From: Filimonas effusa
GTDB taxonomy: Bacteria; Bacteroidota; Bacteroidia; Chitinophagales; Chitinophagaceae
Direction: 5' to 3'
Length of the DNA: 64,000 nt
Assembly: GCF_004118675.1 (NCBI RefSeq)
Contig: NZ_SDHZ01000001.1
Location: forward strand, 1,426,001-1,490,000
A model generated the notes under the pieces. The model was not told where the DNA came from. It did no database searches and worked only from the letters and a program-made list of their open reading frames with translations. This document shows, piece by piece, positions 27,374 to 36,800 of the stretch. The first letter of the stretch is position 1, and every line of letters begins with the position of its first letter. The position numbers and the translations under genes are program-made.

Positions 27374-29227
27374 TTATAATATAGACACTTTAAACGTAAA
27401 GGTTGCCTGTACTTTCTTACCATTAGACAATGTATAGACCAATGCCTGTTTAACCTGATAGTTATCTCCTGCTTTTACATGTCCGGGATATTGGCCTATC
27501 GTGAATATCATTTTCTTCTGATCATATTCGCTATATACAACGGCCGAACTGCCCCAGTTAACGACATCTCCTTTGGCGCTAAACCAATGCCCGTAACCGT
27601 TAGCAGTTGTTGCAGGATTAAGGTTGCCGTTGCTTTCCACTGCATAAAATTTAATATCAGTTCCTATTTTGGCAATAAGATCGTCGGGTTGCAACTGAAA
27701 GGCTTTGGTAAGTTTGGAAATATCTACCTGAACAGTGGTGTTGGCATAGTTTACATTGTCATGCGTTATAGAAGCCTGGTACTCGAATGCGATATCTGAA
27801 GGTTCTGTGCTGCCGCCATTATCGAGGTAGCCAAGCACGTTGGTATTCTGGAATTTTACATTATAAGGCCATTGGTCGTCATTGGAATTGTCGTCATCCC
27901 AGGCATGCTGGCTATAAGTTTTCGGGGCCCCTGTTACCACGAACCAGAGGCGGTCGCAATTAGCAGGGACGGTATAAGCAGCGTCACCGGATGCGTTTTT
28001 ATACATGGCGCTGTAAGCCGTTGATCCATCTTTCAGCAGCGCAACGTATCCGTAGCGCCAGCCAGCAACAGCAGGGTCTTTTACCTGGTTATATCCCGAT
28101 GCATTTACGATACCTTTAAAAGTTGCGTTCACTGTTGTGCCAGATGCCGGTACATTCAAAGGGATAACATTATAACCTGTTGCCTGCGGGCAGAAAGTTG
28201 CATCTGGCTGAAAAGAGCCATCGGAAAGCCTTGTCATTTTATAAGTATGTGTTCCGATAAACGCTTTTCCATTCTTTCGAATAGAATCGAGGTCCCATGT
28301 AACCATTTTTGAAGATGCGTCGTAGATCTCATCATTGAACTGCTCATTGGTAATATTGGTAAGCCGCTGATAAGCCTGAATAGCATCTTCAGGCTGCGAA
28401 GACTGTCGCCATAGTTTCCCGATAAAGTCAATTCCGTGTTTTTTTGTCCAATAATAATGGATAAAATAGCTGCTGTACCGGTAATCTTCATGCAAGAGAT
28501 GTTTATTGTAATTCTGGGTATAAACACTAAAGTCGTGTCCTGTAAAAGCAACTTCCGGATACGACTGAAAGGCTTGCCATTGGGCACATTGTTCCCAAAA
28601 GGTATTTCCACCTTTTCCTCCATATCCATAACGGAAACCGTGTGTAAGTCCGAGGTCGCAACTCACCTGATACTGGAAGCAGTGCCCTACTTCGTGTGCG
28701 ATGGTAGCTCCTACCGGATGGCAGGTTGCCGGGCTTATCCATAACGCTCCTATCATATTATCATATCCTGATCCGGTAGCCCGCCAGCCATCTTCATAAT
28801 AAAGAAAGATCATCATTTTATAGGTGTCAAGATTAGACAACTGGCGGCCTGTTTCAACAAATTTCAGCTTGTTGACATTCATGGTGTAAAACGATTCGGC
28901 CTTTGCAAGCAGCTCTTCAATATCGACTTTGTATTTGTCGGGCACGCCAGGATCGGAAGGTAGCATTGCACCATATTCTTTAGACCAGAAAAGGATAAAA
29001 TGATCGGATTGTTTTGAACGTTTGAAACTAAACTGGCTTGTATCGACATTCCAGTTCATAGCCGCCATATCTTTAGGTTTATAAATCTTTAAAGATTTAA
29101 CAGTATCCACGATCGCGGCCGTCTCCGTTGCGCCGTTTTTTTTGCAGCTTGTGTAACCCGTAAGGACAATAAGCAAAAGGGCTGCAGCGTATAGTGCGCT
29201 CAGCCGAAGACGATAAGCAGTTTGCAT
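27374..29227 (-). CDS. DUF6055-like secreted lipoprotein with an HExxH metalloprotease motif
   Basis: The frame extends to 29299, but the ATG at 29227 gives a proper lipoprotein signal (GYTSC, C28) and a 617-aa product. Residues about 75-270 resemble the DUF6055 domain, with the zinc-protease-like motif HEVGHCFQYQ (H178, E179, H182). A middle region and a C-terminal beta-rich domain (about 440-617, DUF4859-like) follow. The protein is probably surface exposed. Whether it is an active peptidase or a carbohydrate-binding protein cannot be told from sequence. Confidence 0.7.
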   Translation of the reverse strand: MQTAYRLRLSALYAAALLLIVLTGYTSCKKNGATETAAIVDTVKSLKIYKPKDMAAMNWNVDTSQFSFKRSKQSDHFILFWSKEYGAMLPSDPGVPDKYKVDIEELLAKAESFYTMNVNKLKFVETGRQLSNLDTYKMMIFLYYEDGWRATGSGYDNMIGALWISPATCHPVGATIAHEVGHCFQYQVSCDLGLTHGFRYGYGGKGGNTFWEQCAQWQAFQSYPEVAFTGHDFSVYTQNYNKHLLHEDYRYSSYFIHYYWTKKHGIDFIGKLWRQSSQPEDAIQAYQRLTNITNEQFNDEIYDASSKMVTWDLDSIRKNGKAFIGTHTYKMTRLSDGSFQPDATFCPQATGYNVIPLNVPASGTTVNATFKGIVNASGYNQVKDPAVAGWRYGYVALLKDGSTAYSAMYKNASGDAAYTVPANCDRLWFVVTGAPKTYSQHAWDDDNSNDDQWPYNVKFQNTNVLGYLDNGGSTEPSDIAFEYQASITHDNVNYANTTVQVDISKLTKAFQLQPDDLIAKIGTDIKFYAVESNGNLNPATTANGYGHWFSAKGDVVNWGSSAVVYSEYDQKKMIFTIGQYPGHVKAGDNYQVKQALVYTLSNGKKVQATFTFKVSIL

Positions 29228-29343
29228 AGTAAGTGGTATTAAATGATACCCGTTTGGGTTTGTCAAACTTAAACCGAAAGATCCTTTAATTATTTTCAAT
29301 TATTGACGGAAAGTGCACGAATTTTAACAATCGTTTCCTTCTA

Positions 29344-30948
29344 TTATTCATGATGAGAGGCTGCATGTAACATTAGCGTATGATGCGCATTCATTTCCTC
29401 TACCAGCGTTGCATCGTGAGACACCAATATAATAGTTCCTTCATAAGTTTTAAGCGCTGCGGTAAGCACCTCCATACTGGCAATATCCAGATTATTGGCA
29501 GGTTCATCGAGTATAATCATATCAGGGCTTTTATTGGAAGCCAACAGACAGCAAAGTGAGACTTTCATTTTTCCGCCGCCACTTAGTTGTCCGCATTTCT
29601 TATCCCAGGTATCTTTCCCCAACTGGCATTTGTGTAAGAGACTTTTCAACTCATGTTCCGGCATCAACTGACTGTTAAACTGCTGCAGTTGATTGAACAC
29701 TGTTGCATTTTCATCCAGGAAACTATAGTGCTGATCGAGATAAATAATTTCTGCCGCTGCATTAAACAGTTCGCCGGAAGCCGGTTGTAGTTTGCCCATC
29801 ATCAACTGCAACAATGTGGTTTTTCCACTACCGTTACTACCCTCTATCACAAAACGATCGCCACTATCGATCTGGAAATTCAACGGTTGTTGCCAGAGCG
29901 GGGTCCCATTAGCGTAGCTATAATTCAATTCGCTGGCTTTCACGAGAATTTTCCCCTTATGCAAATGCGTTCCGGGAAAACGGAGTTGCAATAACTGTTG
30001 CCGGTATAATAAAGTGCGTTGTTGTTGCAGCTTTTCATTGATGCCATCCATTTTGGCTGTATGCACCAACTGCAGTTTTGCGGTACTGCCTTCTGCAGCA
30101 TTTCGCAATGAATTAGCTACAATTTTAGGCAGCCCAGTTTTATCTTTATCACGTCCGGCCTGTCTTTCTCTTCGTTCGTAGGCCAGCTGAGCCTGTTTCC
30201 TGGCAGCTTTCAGTTCTTTTTCCTGGTGCTGGATATCGTGTTCCAGGGCATTCAACTGCGCTTCGCGTTGTTCTTTGTAAAAGGTATAGTTGCCACCATA
30301 CCATTCCAGTTTGCCATTCTCCAATGCCAGCGTACTATCGTTCAACTGGAGCAGTTGCCTGTCGTGGCTTATTACCAGCAGCGTGCCTTTATAAGCCTGC
30401 ATGAAGCGGTACAGCAATTCCCTTCCCTGTTTATCGAGATGGTTGGTGGGTTCGTCCAACAATACTATTGACGGCTGATGCAAAGCAATACCGGCCAGCA
30501 ATACTCTTGTTTGTTCGCCGCCGCTTAATTGCTGCATTGGCGTATGCGGGCCAACCTGTGGCAACTGCCAGTTCAGCAACTGTTGGCTGACGCGCTCTTC
30601 TATGTCCCACTGATCGGCGAGGATATCGTAGCAGGACTGGTCTTCCGTTCCTTCCAATATAGCTTTAAGGGCATTCAACACGTTGTGGACGTTCAATGCT
30701 TCCGCTACAGTTTCGCGGGAATGGCCCTGGTGCTGTTGTGGCAGGTAATAGGGTTTGTCGCTGACCAAGACTGTTCCTGCTGCCGGTTGCAGGCGGCCGG
30801 TAATTATTTGCATCAATACAGATTTGCCTGCGCCGTTGTTGCCGATAAGGTTTACGTGCCGGCCGGCGGTGATGGAGCAGCTTAAATGGCGGAAAAGCAA
30901 AGTACGGTCGTCGTGACAATACATGATATCATCAAGAATGATACTCAT
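29344..30948 (-). CDS. ABC-F family ATPase
   Basis: The 534-aa protein has two ATP-binding cassettes and no membrane domain. The first has Walker A GNNGAGKS, signature LSGGEQTRV and Walker B IVLLDEPTNHLD; the second has EGSNGSGKTT, LSGGGKMKV and MIILDEPANNLD. A charged, helical linker lies between them (about 220-300, rich in Lys/Gln/Glu). ABC-F proteins act on the ribosome in translation quality control or antibiotic protection. The linker does not let me choose between a housekeeping and a resistance subtype. Confidence 0.93.
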   Translation of the reverse strand: MSIILDDIMYCHDDRTLLFRHLSCSITAGRHVNLIGNNGAGKSVLMQIITGRLQPAAGTVLVSDKPYYLPQQHQGHSRETVAEALNVHNVLNALKAILEGTEDQSCYDILADQWDIEERVSQQLLNWQLPQVGPHTPMQQLSGGEQTRVLLAGIALHQPSIVLLDEPTNHLDKQGRELLYRFMQAYKGTLLVISHDRQLLQLNDSTLALENGKLEWYGGNYTFYKEQREAQLNALEHDIQHQEKELKAARKQAQLAYERRERQAGRDKDKTGLPKIVANSLRNAAEGSTAKLQLVHTAKMDGINEKLQQQRTLLYRQQLLQLRFPGTHLHKGKILVKASELNYSYANGTPLWQQPLNFQIDSGDRFVIEGSNGSGKTTLLQLMMGKLQPASGELFNAAAEIIYLDQHYSFLDENATVFNQLQQFNSQLMPEHELKSLLHKCQLGKDTWDKKCGQLSGGGKMKVSLCCLLASNKSPDMIILDEPANNLDIASMEVLTAALKTYEGTIILVSHDATLVEEMNAHHTLMLHAASHHE

Positions 30949-31246
30949 AGAACAAGAAAATTAAGAATGCTAAAAACTGGTTACCAAGTGCCCCGGCCAA
31001 AAGCAGCGGGGACGCCATGAGAGAGGCGTTGTATTGCGAGCGCTATTATTACTTAGTAAACTTCATTGGAGTAAGTCTTAAAGACGGGGCAAAGATAGGA
31101 ATAATTCAAGCAAAAAAGATCAGCCTCTGTGCGGTAAGGTATTACGTACAGGGCGACCCGGTGATGGCGGGGAGTTGCCTGTGGCCGGGCGGGCGGCCCT
31201 GTTTGGGAAATTCGGCCTATATTGCGAAAAATTTTCAATCTTTCTC
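30949..31246. other. Divergent intergenic region
   Basis: About 300 bp between the divergent ABC-F and dihydroorotase-like genes. It must hold both promoters, but I see no clear TTTG/TAnnTTTG pair and no convincing small gene. A 77-codon open frame (31017-31250) is Cys/Gly rich and not gene-like. Confidence 0.5.
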
Positions 31247-32515
31247 ATGAAGATTTTAATCAGGCAGGCGCTTATTTCGGACCCGGGATCTTCTTTTAAC
31301 GGCTCGACCCAGGATATTTTCATAGATAATGGTGTAATTGTTTCTATTGGCGCCAACCTGGCGGCTGGTGGCGATGATATAAAAGTAGTTGAGGCAGAAG
31401 GGCTGGTTGTGTCGCCGGGCTGGATAGATGTGTTCTCTCATTTCTGTGATCCGGGGCTGGAATTCCGGGAAACGCTGGAGTCGGGAGCGGCAGCAGCTGC
31501 TGCCGGCGGTTATACGCAGGTATTTACCCTTCCCAATACGCAGCCGGTTGTCAGCAATAAAACCCAGGTGCAGTATATCGTTCAGCGTTCTGCTTCGTTG
31601 CCGGTACAAATACGTCCTTTAGGTTCTGTTACGAGGAACCTGGAGGGAAAAGACCTGGCGGAGATGTATGATATGTACAATGCAGGGGCTGTAGCGTTCA
31701 GTGACGGTATTTATCCTGTTCAGTCGCCAGGGTTATTCCTGAAGGCATTGCAGTATGTAAAGGCATTTGACGGCGTACTGATACAACTACCTGTTGATGA
31801 CAGTATTGGTAAATACGGGCTGATGCATGAAGGGGTGGTATCGACCCAAATGGGCTTACCGGGTATTCCTGCTATTGGCGAGGAGCTGATGATACAACGT
31901 GACATTGAGCTGGTAAGGTATACTGAGAGCCGTTTGCATATTACGGGGGTGTCGACCGCCAAGGGCATTGCGCTTATCAGGAAAGCCAAGGCTGAAGGGT
32001 TACAAGTAACCTGCAGTGTTACGCCTCATCATCTTAATTTCTGTGATGAAGACTTACGCGATTATGATACCAACCTGAAGCTGACCCCTCCCCTGCGTTT
32101 GCACAGTGATATGCTGGCGTTACGTGCGGCAGTGACTGAAGGTGTGGTGGATTGTATTGCTTCGCATCATATTCCGCAGGACTGGGATCACAAGACCTGT
32201 GAGTTCGAGTACGCGAAGAATGGCATGCTTTCGCTGCAAACAGTTTACAGTGCGGTGCAAACTGCGCTTCCGGCACTTACACCGGAAGCCATAGTGCAAT
32301 TACTGGCTGTGCGCCCGGCAGAAATATTCGGGCTAACACATTCCGGCGTAGCGGAGGGTTCTGCGGCTGTTTTAACCTTATTTCAACCTGCAGCGGACAG
32401 CACCTTTACCAAACAAAACAACAGGAGCAAATCGGCCAATTCGGCTTTCCTTGACAAAACTTTAAAGGGAAATGTCGTTGGCATTGTAAATAACGGTCAA
32501 CTCTTTTTAAACTAA
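31247..32515 (+). CDS. Dihydroorotase homologue with a lost metal site (PyrX-like pseudo-enzyme)
   Basis: The 422-aa protein starts at ATG 31247; the open frame runs further upstream without support. It is an amidohydrolase of the dihydroorotase type, with NxPNTQPVVSN, TPHHLNF and RPAEIFGL in the right places. However, the hallmark DxHxHxRxPG reads D61-V-F63-S-H65-F-C67-D-P-G, so the first metal His and the substrate Arg are gone. The later metal His is Gly (LHITGVST), and the catalytic TDHAPH reads SHHIPQ. It is therefore unlikely to be a dihydroorotase. A structural role with aspartate transcarbamoylase, as for PyrX/PyrC' proteins, is the best inference. Confidence 0.8.
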   Translation: MKILIRQALISDPGSSFNGSTQDIFIDNGVIVSIGANLAAGGDDIKVVEAEGLVVSPGWIDVFSHFCDPGLEFRETLESGAAAAAAGGYTQVFTLPNTQPVVSNKTQVQYIVQRSASLPVQIRPLGSVTRNLEGKDLAEMYDMYNAGAVAFSDGIYPVQSPGLFLKALQYVKAFDGVLIQLPVDDSIGKYGLMHEGVVSTQMGLPGIPAIGEELMIQRDIELVRYTESRLHITGVSTAKGIALIRKAKAEGLQVTCSVTPHHLNFCDEDLRDYDTNLKLTPPLRLHSDMLALRAAVTEGVVDCIASHHIPQDWDHKTCEFEYAKNGMLSLQTVYSAVQTALPALTPEAIVQLLAVRPAEIFGLTHSGVAEGSAAVLTLFQPAADSTFTKQNNRSKSANSAFLDKTLKGNVVGIVNNGQLFLN

Positions 32516-32520
32516 AGCTT

Positions 32521-33063
32521 ATGAATACCGCTCTTATCAATAAAGAGGCATACAAGTATGGCATCATCAATGGTTTGATAGGCATTCTGGTGCTGTATGG
32601 CACCTGGGCTGCCGGGATGAAGCCTTTTTTCTGGGCCCAGCTTTATGGTACTGTGATCCCGTATATGATCATTTTACTGATCATCGGCGGTTTTCAGTTA
32701 CGCAAGGCCAACGGGGGTTACCTGAGCTTCAAAGAGGGTTTGCGTTTTTCCTTCTTATCGTATGTTATCAGTGCGGTGATGATTGCTATAGCAACTTATA
32801 TTCTTTACAACCTGATAGACCCGGCGCTTACGCAAAAGTCGTTTGAAATAGGCCTGGAGCAGTCGCAGAAGATGCTTGAGAAGATGCATGCGTCGGAGGA
32901 GGTTATAGAGAAAACGCTGGCTGATGCACAAAAGAAGCAATCGGAGACCTCTGTAAAAACGATATTCCTTGGTCTTGGTTTAGAGCTAATCGTCTGTTTT
33001 GTGAAATCGTTAATTGTAACTTTATTCATAAGAAAAGAGAAACCGGTATCTTTCGAGCTGTAA
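32521..33063 (+). CDS. DUF4199 membrane protein
   Basis: The 180-aa protein has four predicted membrane segments (about 12-32, 38-58, 73-98 and 146-168) with a charged helical loop (about 105-140) between the third and fourth. The pattern INKEAYKYGIINGL and GGYLSFKEGLRFSF fits DUF4199, a Bacteroidota family of unknown role often next to a GT2 glycosyltransferase, as here. It follows the previous gene by 5 bp. Confidence 0.85.
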   Translation: MNTALINKEAYKYGIINGLIGILVLYGTWAAGMKPFFWAQLYGTVIPYMIILLIIGGFQLRKANGGYLSFKEGLRFSFLSYVISAVMIAIATYILYNLIDPALTQKSFEIGLEQSQKMLEKMHASEEVIEKTLADAQKKQSETSVKTIFLGLGLELIVCFVKSLIVTLFIRKEKPVSFEL

Positions 33064-33085
33064 TTCATATCAGAATATATTGAAC

Positions 33086-34021
33086 ATGGACGTTTCCATT
33101 ATTGTTCCGTTATATAACGAAGATGAGTCTATCCAGGAGCTTGGCCAGTGGATAGTACGCGTTGCAACCGAACACCAGCTAACGTATGAAGTTATTTGGG
33201 TTGATGACGGCAGTTCGGATCGCAGCTGGGAGGTGATAGAGGAAATGGCGGCGGCGAACAATCATTTCAGGGGGATCCGTTTTCAGCGTAATTACGGAAA
33301 ATCGGCAGCGCTGAATGAAGGTTTCAAAGCGGCTCAGGGGGAGGTTGTGATAACCATGGATGCGGATATGCAGGACTCGCCTGATGAGATACCGGAATTA
33401 CGCCGTTTGATCAAAGAAGACGGTTTTGACCTTGTGAGCGGCTGGAAAAAGAAACGATACGACAATACCCTTACCAAGAATCTTCCCTCCAAAATATTCA
33501 ATGCAGCTGCCCGGCGGAGTTCCGGCATTAAGCTGCATGATTTCAACTGTGGCTTAAAGGCTTACCGCAAGCGCGTGATAAAAAGTATCGAGGTATATGG
33601 GGAAATGCACCGTTATATACCTGTGCTTGCGAAATGGGCGGGCTTCAGTAAGATAGGAGAAAAGGTAGTGGAGCACCGCGCCCGGAAATATGGAGTAACC
33701 AAATTCGGGTGGGAACGCTTTGTGAATGGTTTTCTTGACCTGGCCACGATCACTTTCATCAGTAAGTTCAGCAAGCGGCCCATGCATTTCTTTGGCTTAT
33801 ACGGGACCTTGTGTTTCCTGATAGGCTTTTGCATGACGTTATATTTAATCATCGGCAAGCTTACTATCGCCGACTTTGCCTTAACCAACCGGCCTCCTTT
33901 TTATGTGGCTTTGATAGCAATGGTGATAGGCATGCAGTTATTTTTGGCGGGTTTTATAGCCGAGCTTATAGGGCGTAATTCAGCGGAGCGCAATACCTAC
34001 CTGATAGAAAAAAGACTGTAG
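33086..34021 (+). CDS. GT2 family glycosyltransferase, polyprenyl-phosphate type
   Basis: The 311-aa protein starts at ATG 33086 (a TTG lies 6 bp upstream). The GT-A domain (about 1-220) shows SIIVPLYNEDES, WVDDGSSDRSW, RNYGKSAALNEGF and the metal-binding DADMQDSP. Two C-terminal membrane segments (about 230-255 and 265-290) follow. This architecture is that of DPM1/GtrB-like enzymes that move a sugar from a nucleotide onto a polyprenyl phosphate at the inner membrane. Two bases separate it from the next glycosyltransferase. Confidence 0.92.
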   Translation: MDVSIIVPLYNEDESIQELGQWIVRVATEHQLTYEVIWVDDGSSDRSWEVIEEMAAANNHFRGIRFQRNYGKSAALNEGFKAAQGEVVITMDADMQDSPDEIPELRRLIKEDGFDLVSGWKKKRYDNTLTKNLPSKIFNAAARRSSGIKLHDFNCGLKAYRKRVIKSIEVYGEMHRYIPVLAKWAGFSKIGEKVVEHRARKYGVTKFGWERFVNGFLDLATITFISKFSKRPMHFFGLYGTLCFLIGFCMTLYLIIGKLTIADFALTNRPPFYVALIAMVIGMQLFLAGFIAELIGRNSAERNTYLIEKRL

Positions 34022-34023
34022 TT

Positions 34024-35151
34024 ATGCAAAAAGTGGTGATCATAGGTCCTGCGTATCCCTTGCGAGGCGGGCTGGCATCTTTCAATGAGCGGCTGGCCAG
34101 GCAGTTCAGCAGTGAGGGCTGCGATACTTCTATTTATACCTTTTCTCTTCAATATCCTGGTTTTCTGTTTCCCGGTACCACGCAGTATTCATCGGACCCT
34201 GCGCCTTCTGATCTTACAATAGCGGTGTGCATCAATTCGGTGAACCCGCTTAACTGGCTACAGGTGGGGAAGCGTTTAAGGGAACTGAGACCTGACCTGA
34301 TCGTGGTAAGATACTGGCTTCCGTTTATGGGGCCTTGCCTGGGCACAATATTACGGCAGGTTAAAAAGAACCGTTTTACGAGGATTGTTTGTATAGCCGA
34401 TAACGTAATACCACACGAGCACCGTCCCGGAGACAAGCCGTTCACGCAGTATTTTGTAAAGCCTATTGATGCTTTTGTTACCATGAGCAGCAAAGTGCGG
34501 GAGGATCTGCGTTCATTTACTTCAAAGCCTGTGCAGCAGGTGGTGCATCCCCTGTATGATAATTTTGGAGCGCCGGCTGAGAAAACAGAAGCGCGCAAAC
34601 ACCTGGGAATAGCCTCTGACATACCTGTTATTTTGTTCTTTGGTTTCATACGTAAGTACAAGGGGCTGGATCTTTTGCTGGAGGCCATGGCGCTTTTAAA
34701 GCAGCAGGGACATGAAAATATCAGGTTGTTAATTGCGGGAGAGTTTTATGCGGATGCTGCATTGTATCAGCAACAAATAGAAACGCTGGGTATAAGTGAT
34801 CAGCTGATACTGAGAACCGATTTTATTCCTGACAGCGAAGTACGTTATTATCTCAGCGCTGCGGATTTTGTGATACAACCTTACCGTAGCGCCACCCAGA
34901 GCGGGGTTACGCCCCTGGCCTATCATTTTGAAAAGCCGATGCTGGTTACCAATGTAGGCGGATTACCTGATCTTGTACCAGACGGGGAGGCCGGATTGGT
35001 AGCGGAGCCGGAGCCTGCGTCTATTGCTCAACATATCATTCGTTTGTATGAATTAGGAGAAGAATGGTTTTTGCCTCATCTTCGCACGGAGAAGCAAAAA
35101 TATAGTTGGCAAAAACTTACAGCCGCCTTAAAGCAGCTGGCGTTTGATTAA
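34024..35151 (+). CDS. GT4-type glycosyltransferase
   Basis: This 375-aa GT-B enzyme has an N-terminal acceptor domain (GPAYPLRGGLASFNERLAR) and a C-terminal nucleotide-sugar domain (about 190-350) with FFGFIRKYKGLDLLLEA and the donor-site segment PLAYHFEKPMLVTNVGGLPD. It is soluble or peripherally bound. Its place before the heptose genes suggests it uses GDP-heptose or builds the same glycan (inference). Confidence 0.9.
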   Translation: MQKVVIIGPAYPLRGGLASFNERLARQFSSEGCDTSIYTFSLQYPGFLFPGTTQYSSDPAPSDLTIAVCINSVNPLNWLQVGKRLRELRPDLIVVRYWLPFMGPCLGTILRQVKKNRFTRIVCIADNVIPHEHRPGDKPFTQYFVKPIDAFVTMSSKVREDLRSFTSKPVQQVVHPLYDNFGAPAEKTEARKHLGIASDIPVILFFGFIRKYKGLDLLLEAMALLKQQGHENIRLLIAGEFYADAALYQQQIETLGISDQLILRTDFIPDSEVRYYLSAADFVIQPYRSATQSGVTPLAYHFEKPMLVTNVGGLPDLVPDGEAGLVAEPEPASIAQHIIRLYELGEEWFLPHLRTEKQKYSWQKLTAALKQLAFD

Positions 35152-35160
35152 CAGATCCAT

Positions 35161-36189
35161 ATGATTTACAGAAGCAGGGCGCCCTTAAGGGTAGGGCTCG
35201 CCGGTGGTGGCACCGATGTTAGTCCTTATAGCGATACTTATGGCGGTGCGATACTCAATGCCACCCTTTCGTTGTATGCCCATGCCAGTATAGAAATCGC
35301 CGACGGTGCTCCCGGCATCACCTTACAGGCATTAGACAGGCAGGAGGAAGCATATTTTGAATGGAATACCCGTTTACCCATCAATGGCAAGCTTGATATT
35401 CTGAAGGGAGTATATAACCGTATACAGCAGGATTATGGTTTTGCGCCTGCCCATTTCAAGTTATCGACCTATGTAGATGCGCCTGCGGGCAGTGGTTTGG
35501 GCACTTCTTCTACCCTTGTGGTAGCTATACTTGGCGCATTTACGGAAATGCTGAAATTACCCCTGGGAGATTATGATATAGCGCATTATGCGTACCAGAT
35601 AGAGCGTGAAGACCTTGAACTGGCCGGGGGGCGGCAAGACCAATATGCCGCTACTTTTGGCGGGGTTAATTTTATGGAGTTCTATGCCGACGACAAAGTG
35701 ATCGTAAATCCGCTTCGTATAAGGCAGGAATACATGAACGAGCTGGAACATAACCTGGTACTTTATTTCACGGCAACGAGCCGCGAATCGGCTGCCATTA
35801 TCAAGGAGCAACAAAAGAACGTAACCCAGAACAACGAGAAATCGATAGAGGCCATGCATCACCTGAAGGAGCAGGCGCAGATGATGAAAGAAGCTTTATT
35901 GAAAGGCAAGCTCAATGATATAGGGCAAATACTGGATTATGGTTTTCAGCAGAAGCGCGCTATGGCTAATAATATTTCAAATGCGCTGATTGAAAGCATT
36001 TATGAAACAGCAAAGCAAGCCGGCGCTGTAGGCGGTAAGATCAGCGGAGCCGGTGGCGGTGGTTTTATGGTATTTTATTGTCCGGGGACAACACGTTATC
36101 CTGTGATAAGGGCGTTGCAGGCCTTTGGCGGCCAGGTACGTCCTTATCAATTCACCACGCATGGTTTGCATACGTGGACTACGCTATAG
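35161..36189 (+). CDS. hddA: D-glycero-alpha-D-manno-heptose 7-phosphate kinase (HddA-like GHMP kinase)
   Basis: This 342-aa GHMP kinase opens with RSRAPLRVGLAGGGTDVSPY, as in heptose-7-phosphate kinases. It has the GHMP ATP loop DAPAGSGLGTSSTL and the C-terminal GGKISGAGGGGFMVFY. It would phosphorylate C1 of heptose 7-phosphate in the GDP-heptose route. The other three enzymes follow directly, which supports the assignment over a generic sugar kinase such as fucokinase. Confidence 0.9.
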   Translation: MIYRSRAPLRVGLAGGGTDVSPYSDTYGGAILNATLSLYAHASIEIADGAPGITLQALDRQEEAYFEWNTRLPINGKLDILKGVYNRIQQDYGFAPAHFKLSTYVDAPAGSGLGTSSTLVVAILGAFTEMLKLPLGDYDIAHYAYQIEREDLELAGGRQDQYAATFGGVNFMEFYADDKVIVNPLRIRQEYMNELEHNLVLYFTATSRESAAIIKEQQKNVTQNNEKSIEAMHHLKEQAQMMKEALLKGKLNDIGQILDYGFQQKRAMANNISNALIESIYETAKQAGAVGGKISGAGGGGFMVFYCPGTTRYPVIRALQAFGGQVRPYQFTTHGLHTWTTL

Positions 36190-36223
36190 TAAATTTTTGA
36201 AAGCACCTTATCTTTGCATACAG

Positions 36224-36799
36224 ATGAAAAATCATATTTCACAGATCATAGAAGCCTCTATACAGGTTAAACAACAGTTACTGGAAGACGAGGCGATGCT
36301 GCAGTCAATGGAATCTGCGGTGACCACTATTGCCCATTGCTTTCAGCAGGGTGGTAAAGTGTTGTTTTGCGGCAATGGCGGCAGTGCTGCCGATGCCCAG
36401 CACCTGGCAGCGGAGTTTTCGGGACGTTTTTATAAGGACCGGAAGGCACTTCCGGCAGAGGCGCTTCATTGCAACACATCGTACCTGACAGCTGTTGCCA
36501 ATGATTATAGCTACGATGTTATTTATGCCCGTTTGGTAGAGGGGCTGGGCGTAAAAGGAGATGTTTTGATAGGGTTGAGCACTTCGGGCAATTCATCGAA
36601 TATTGTAAGGGCTTTTGAAACAGCCAAAGAAAAGGAACTTATCACGATTGGTTTTACCGGGTTAAGCGGTGGCATTATGAAGAATTACAGTGATTTCCTG
36701 TTTAATGTTCCCAGCGTTGATACACCGCGTATACAGGAAAGTCATATCCTGATAGGGCATATCATTTGCCAGCTTGTGGAAGAAAAACTGTTTTCGTGA
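36224..36799 (+). CDS. gmhA: Sedoheptulose 7-phosphate isomerase (GmhA)
   Basis: The 191-aa SIS-domain protein starts at ATG 36224; the open frame extends upstream into hddA. Motifs are FCGNGGSAADAQHLAAEFSG, LSTSGNSSN and the C-terminal HILIGHIICQLVE. It converts sedoheptulose 7-phosphate to D-glycero-D-manno-heptose 7-phosphate. It ends one base before the next start codon, so the genes are tightly coupled. Confidence 0.95.
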   Translation: MKNHISQIIEASIQVKQQLLEDEAMLQSMESAVTTIAHCFQQGGKVLFCGNGGSAADAQHLAAEFSGRFYKDRKALPAEALHCNTSYLTAVANDYSYDVIYARLVEGLGVKGDVLIGLSTSGNSSNIVRAFETAKEKELITIGFTGLSGGIMKNYSDFLFNVPSVDTPRIQESHILIGHIICQLVEEKLFS

Positions 36800-36800
36800 T

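Noticed and set aside
31017-31250. 77-codon plus-strand gene before the dihydroorotase homologue
   Set aside because: Composition is not protein-like (Cys/Gly/Trp-rich end), no ribosome site, and it overlaps the better supported start.
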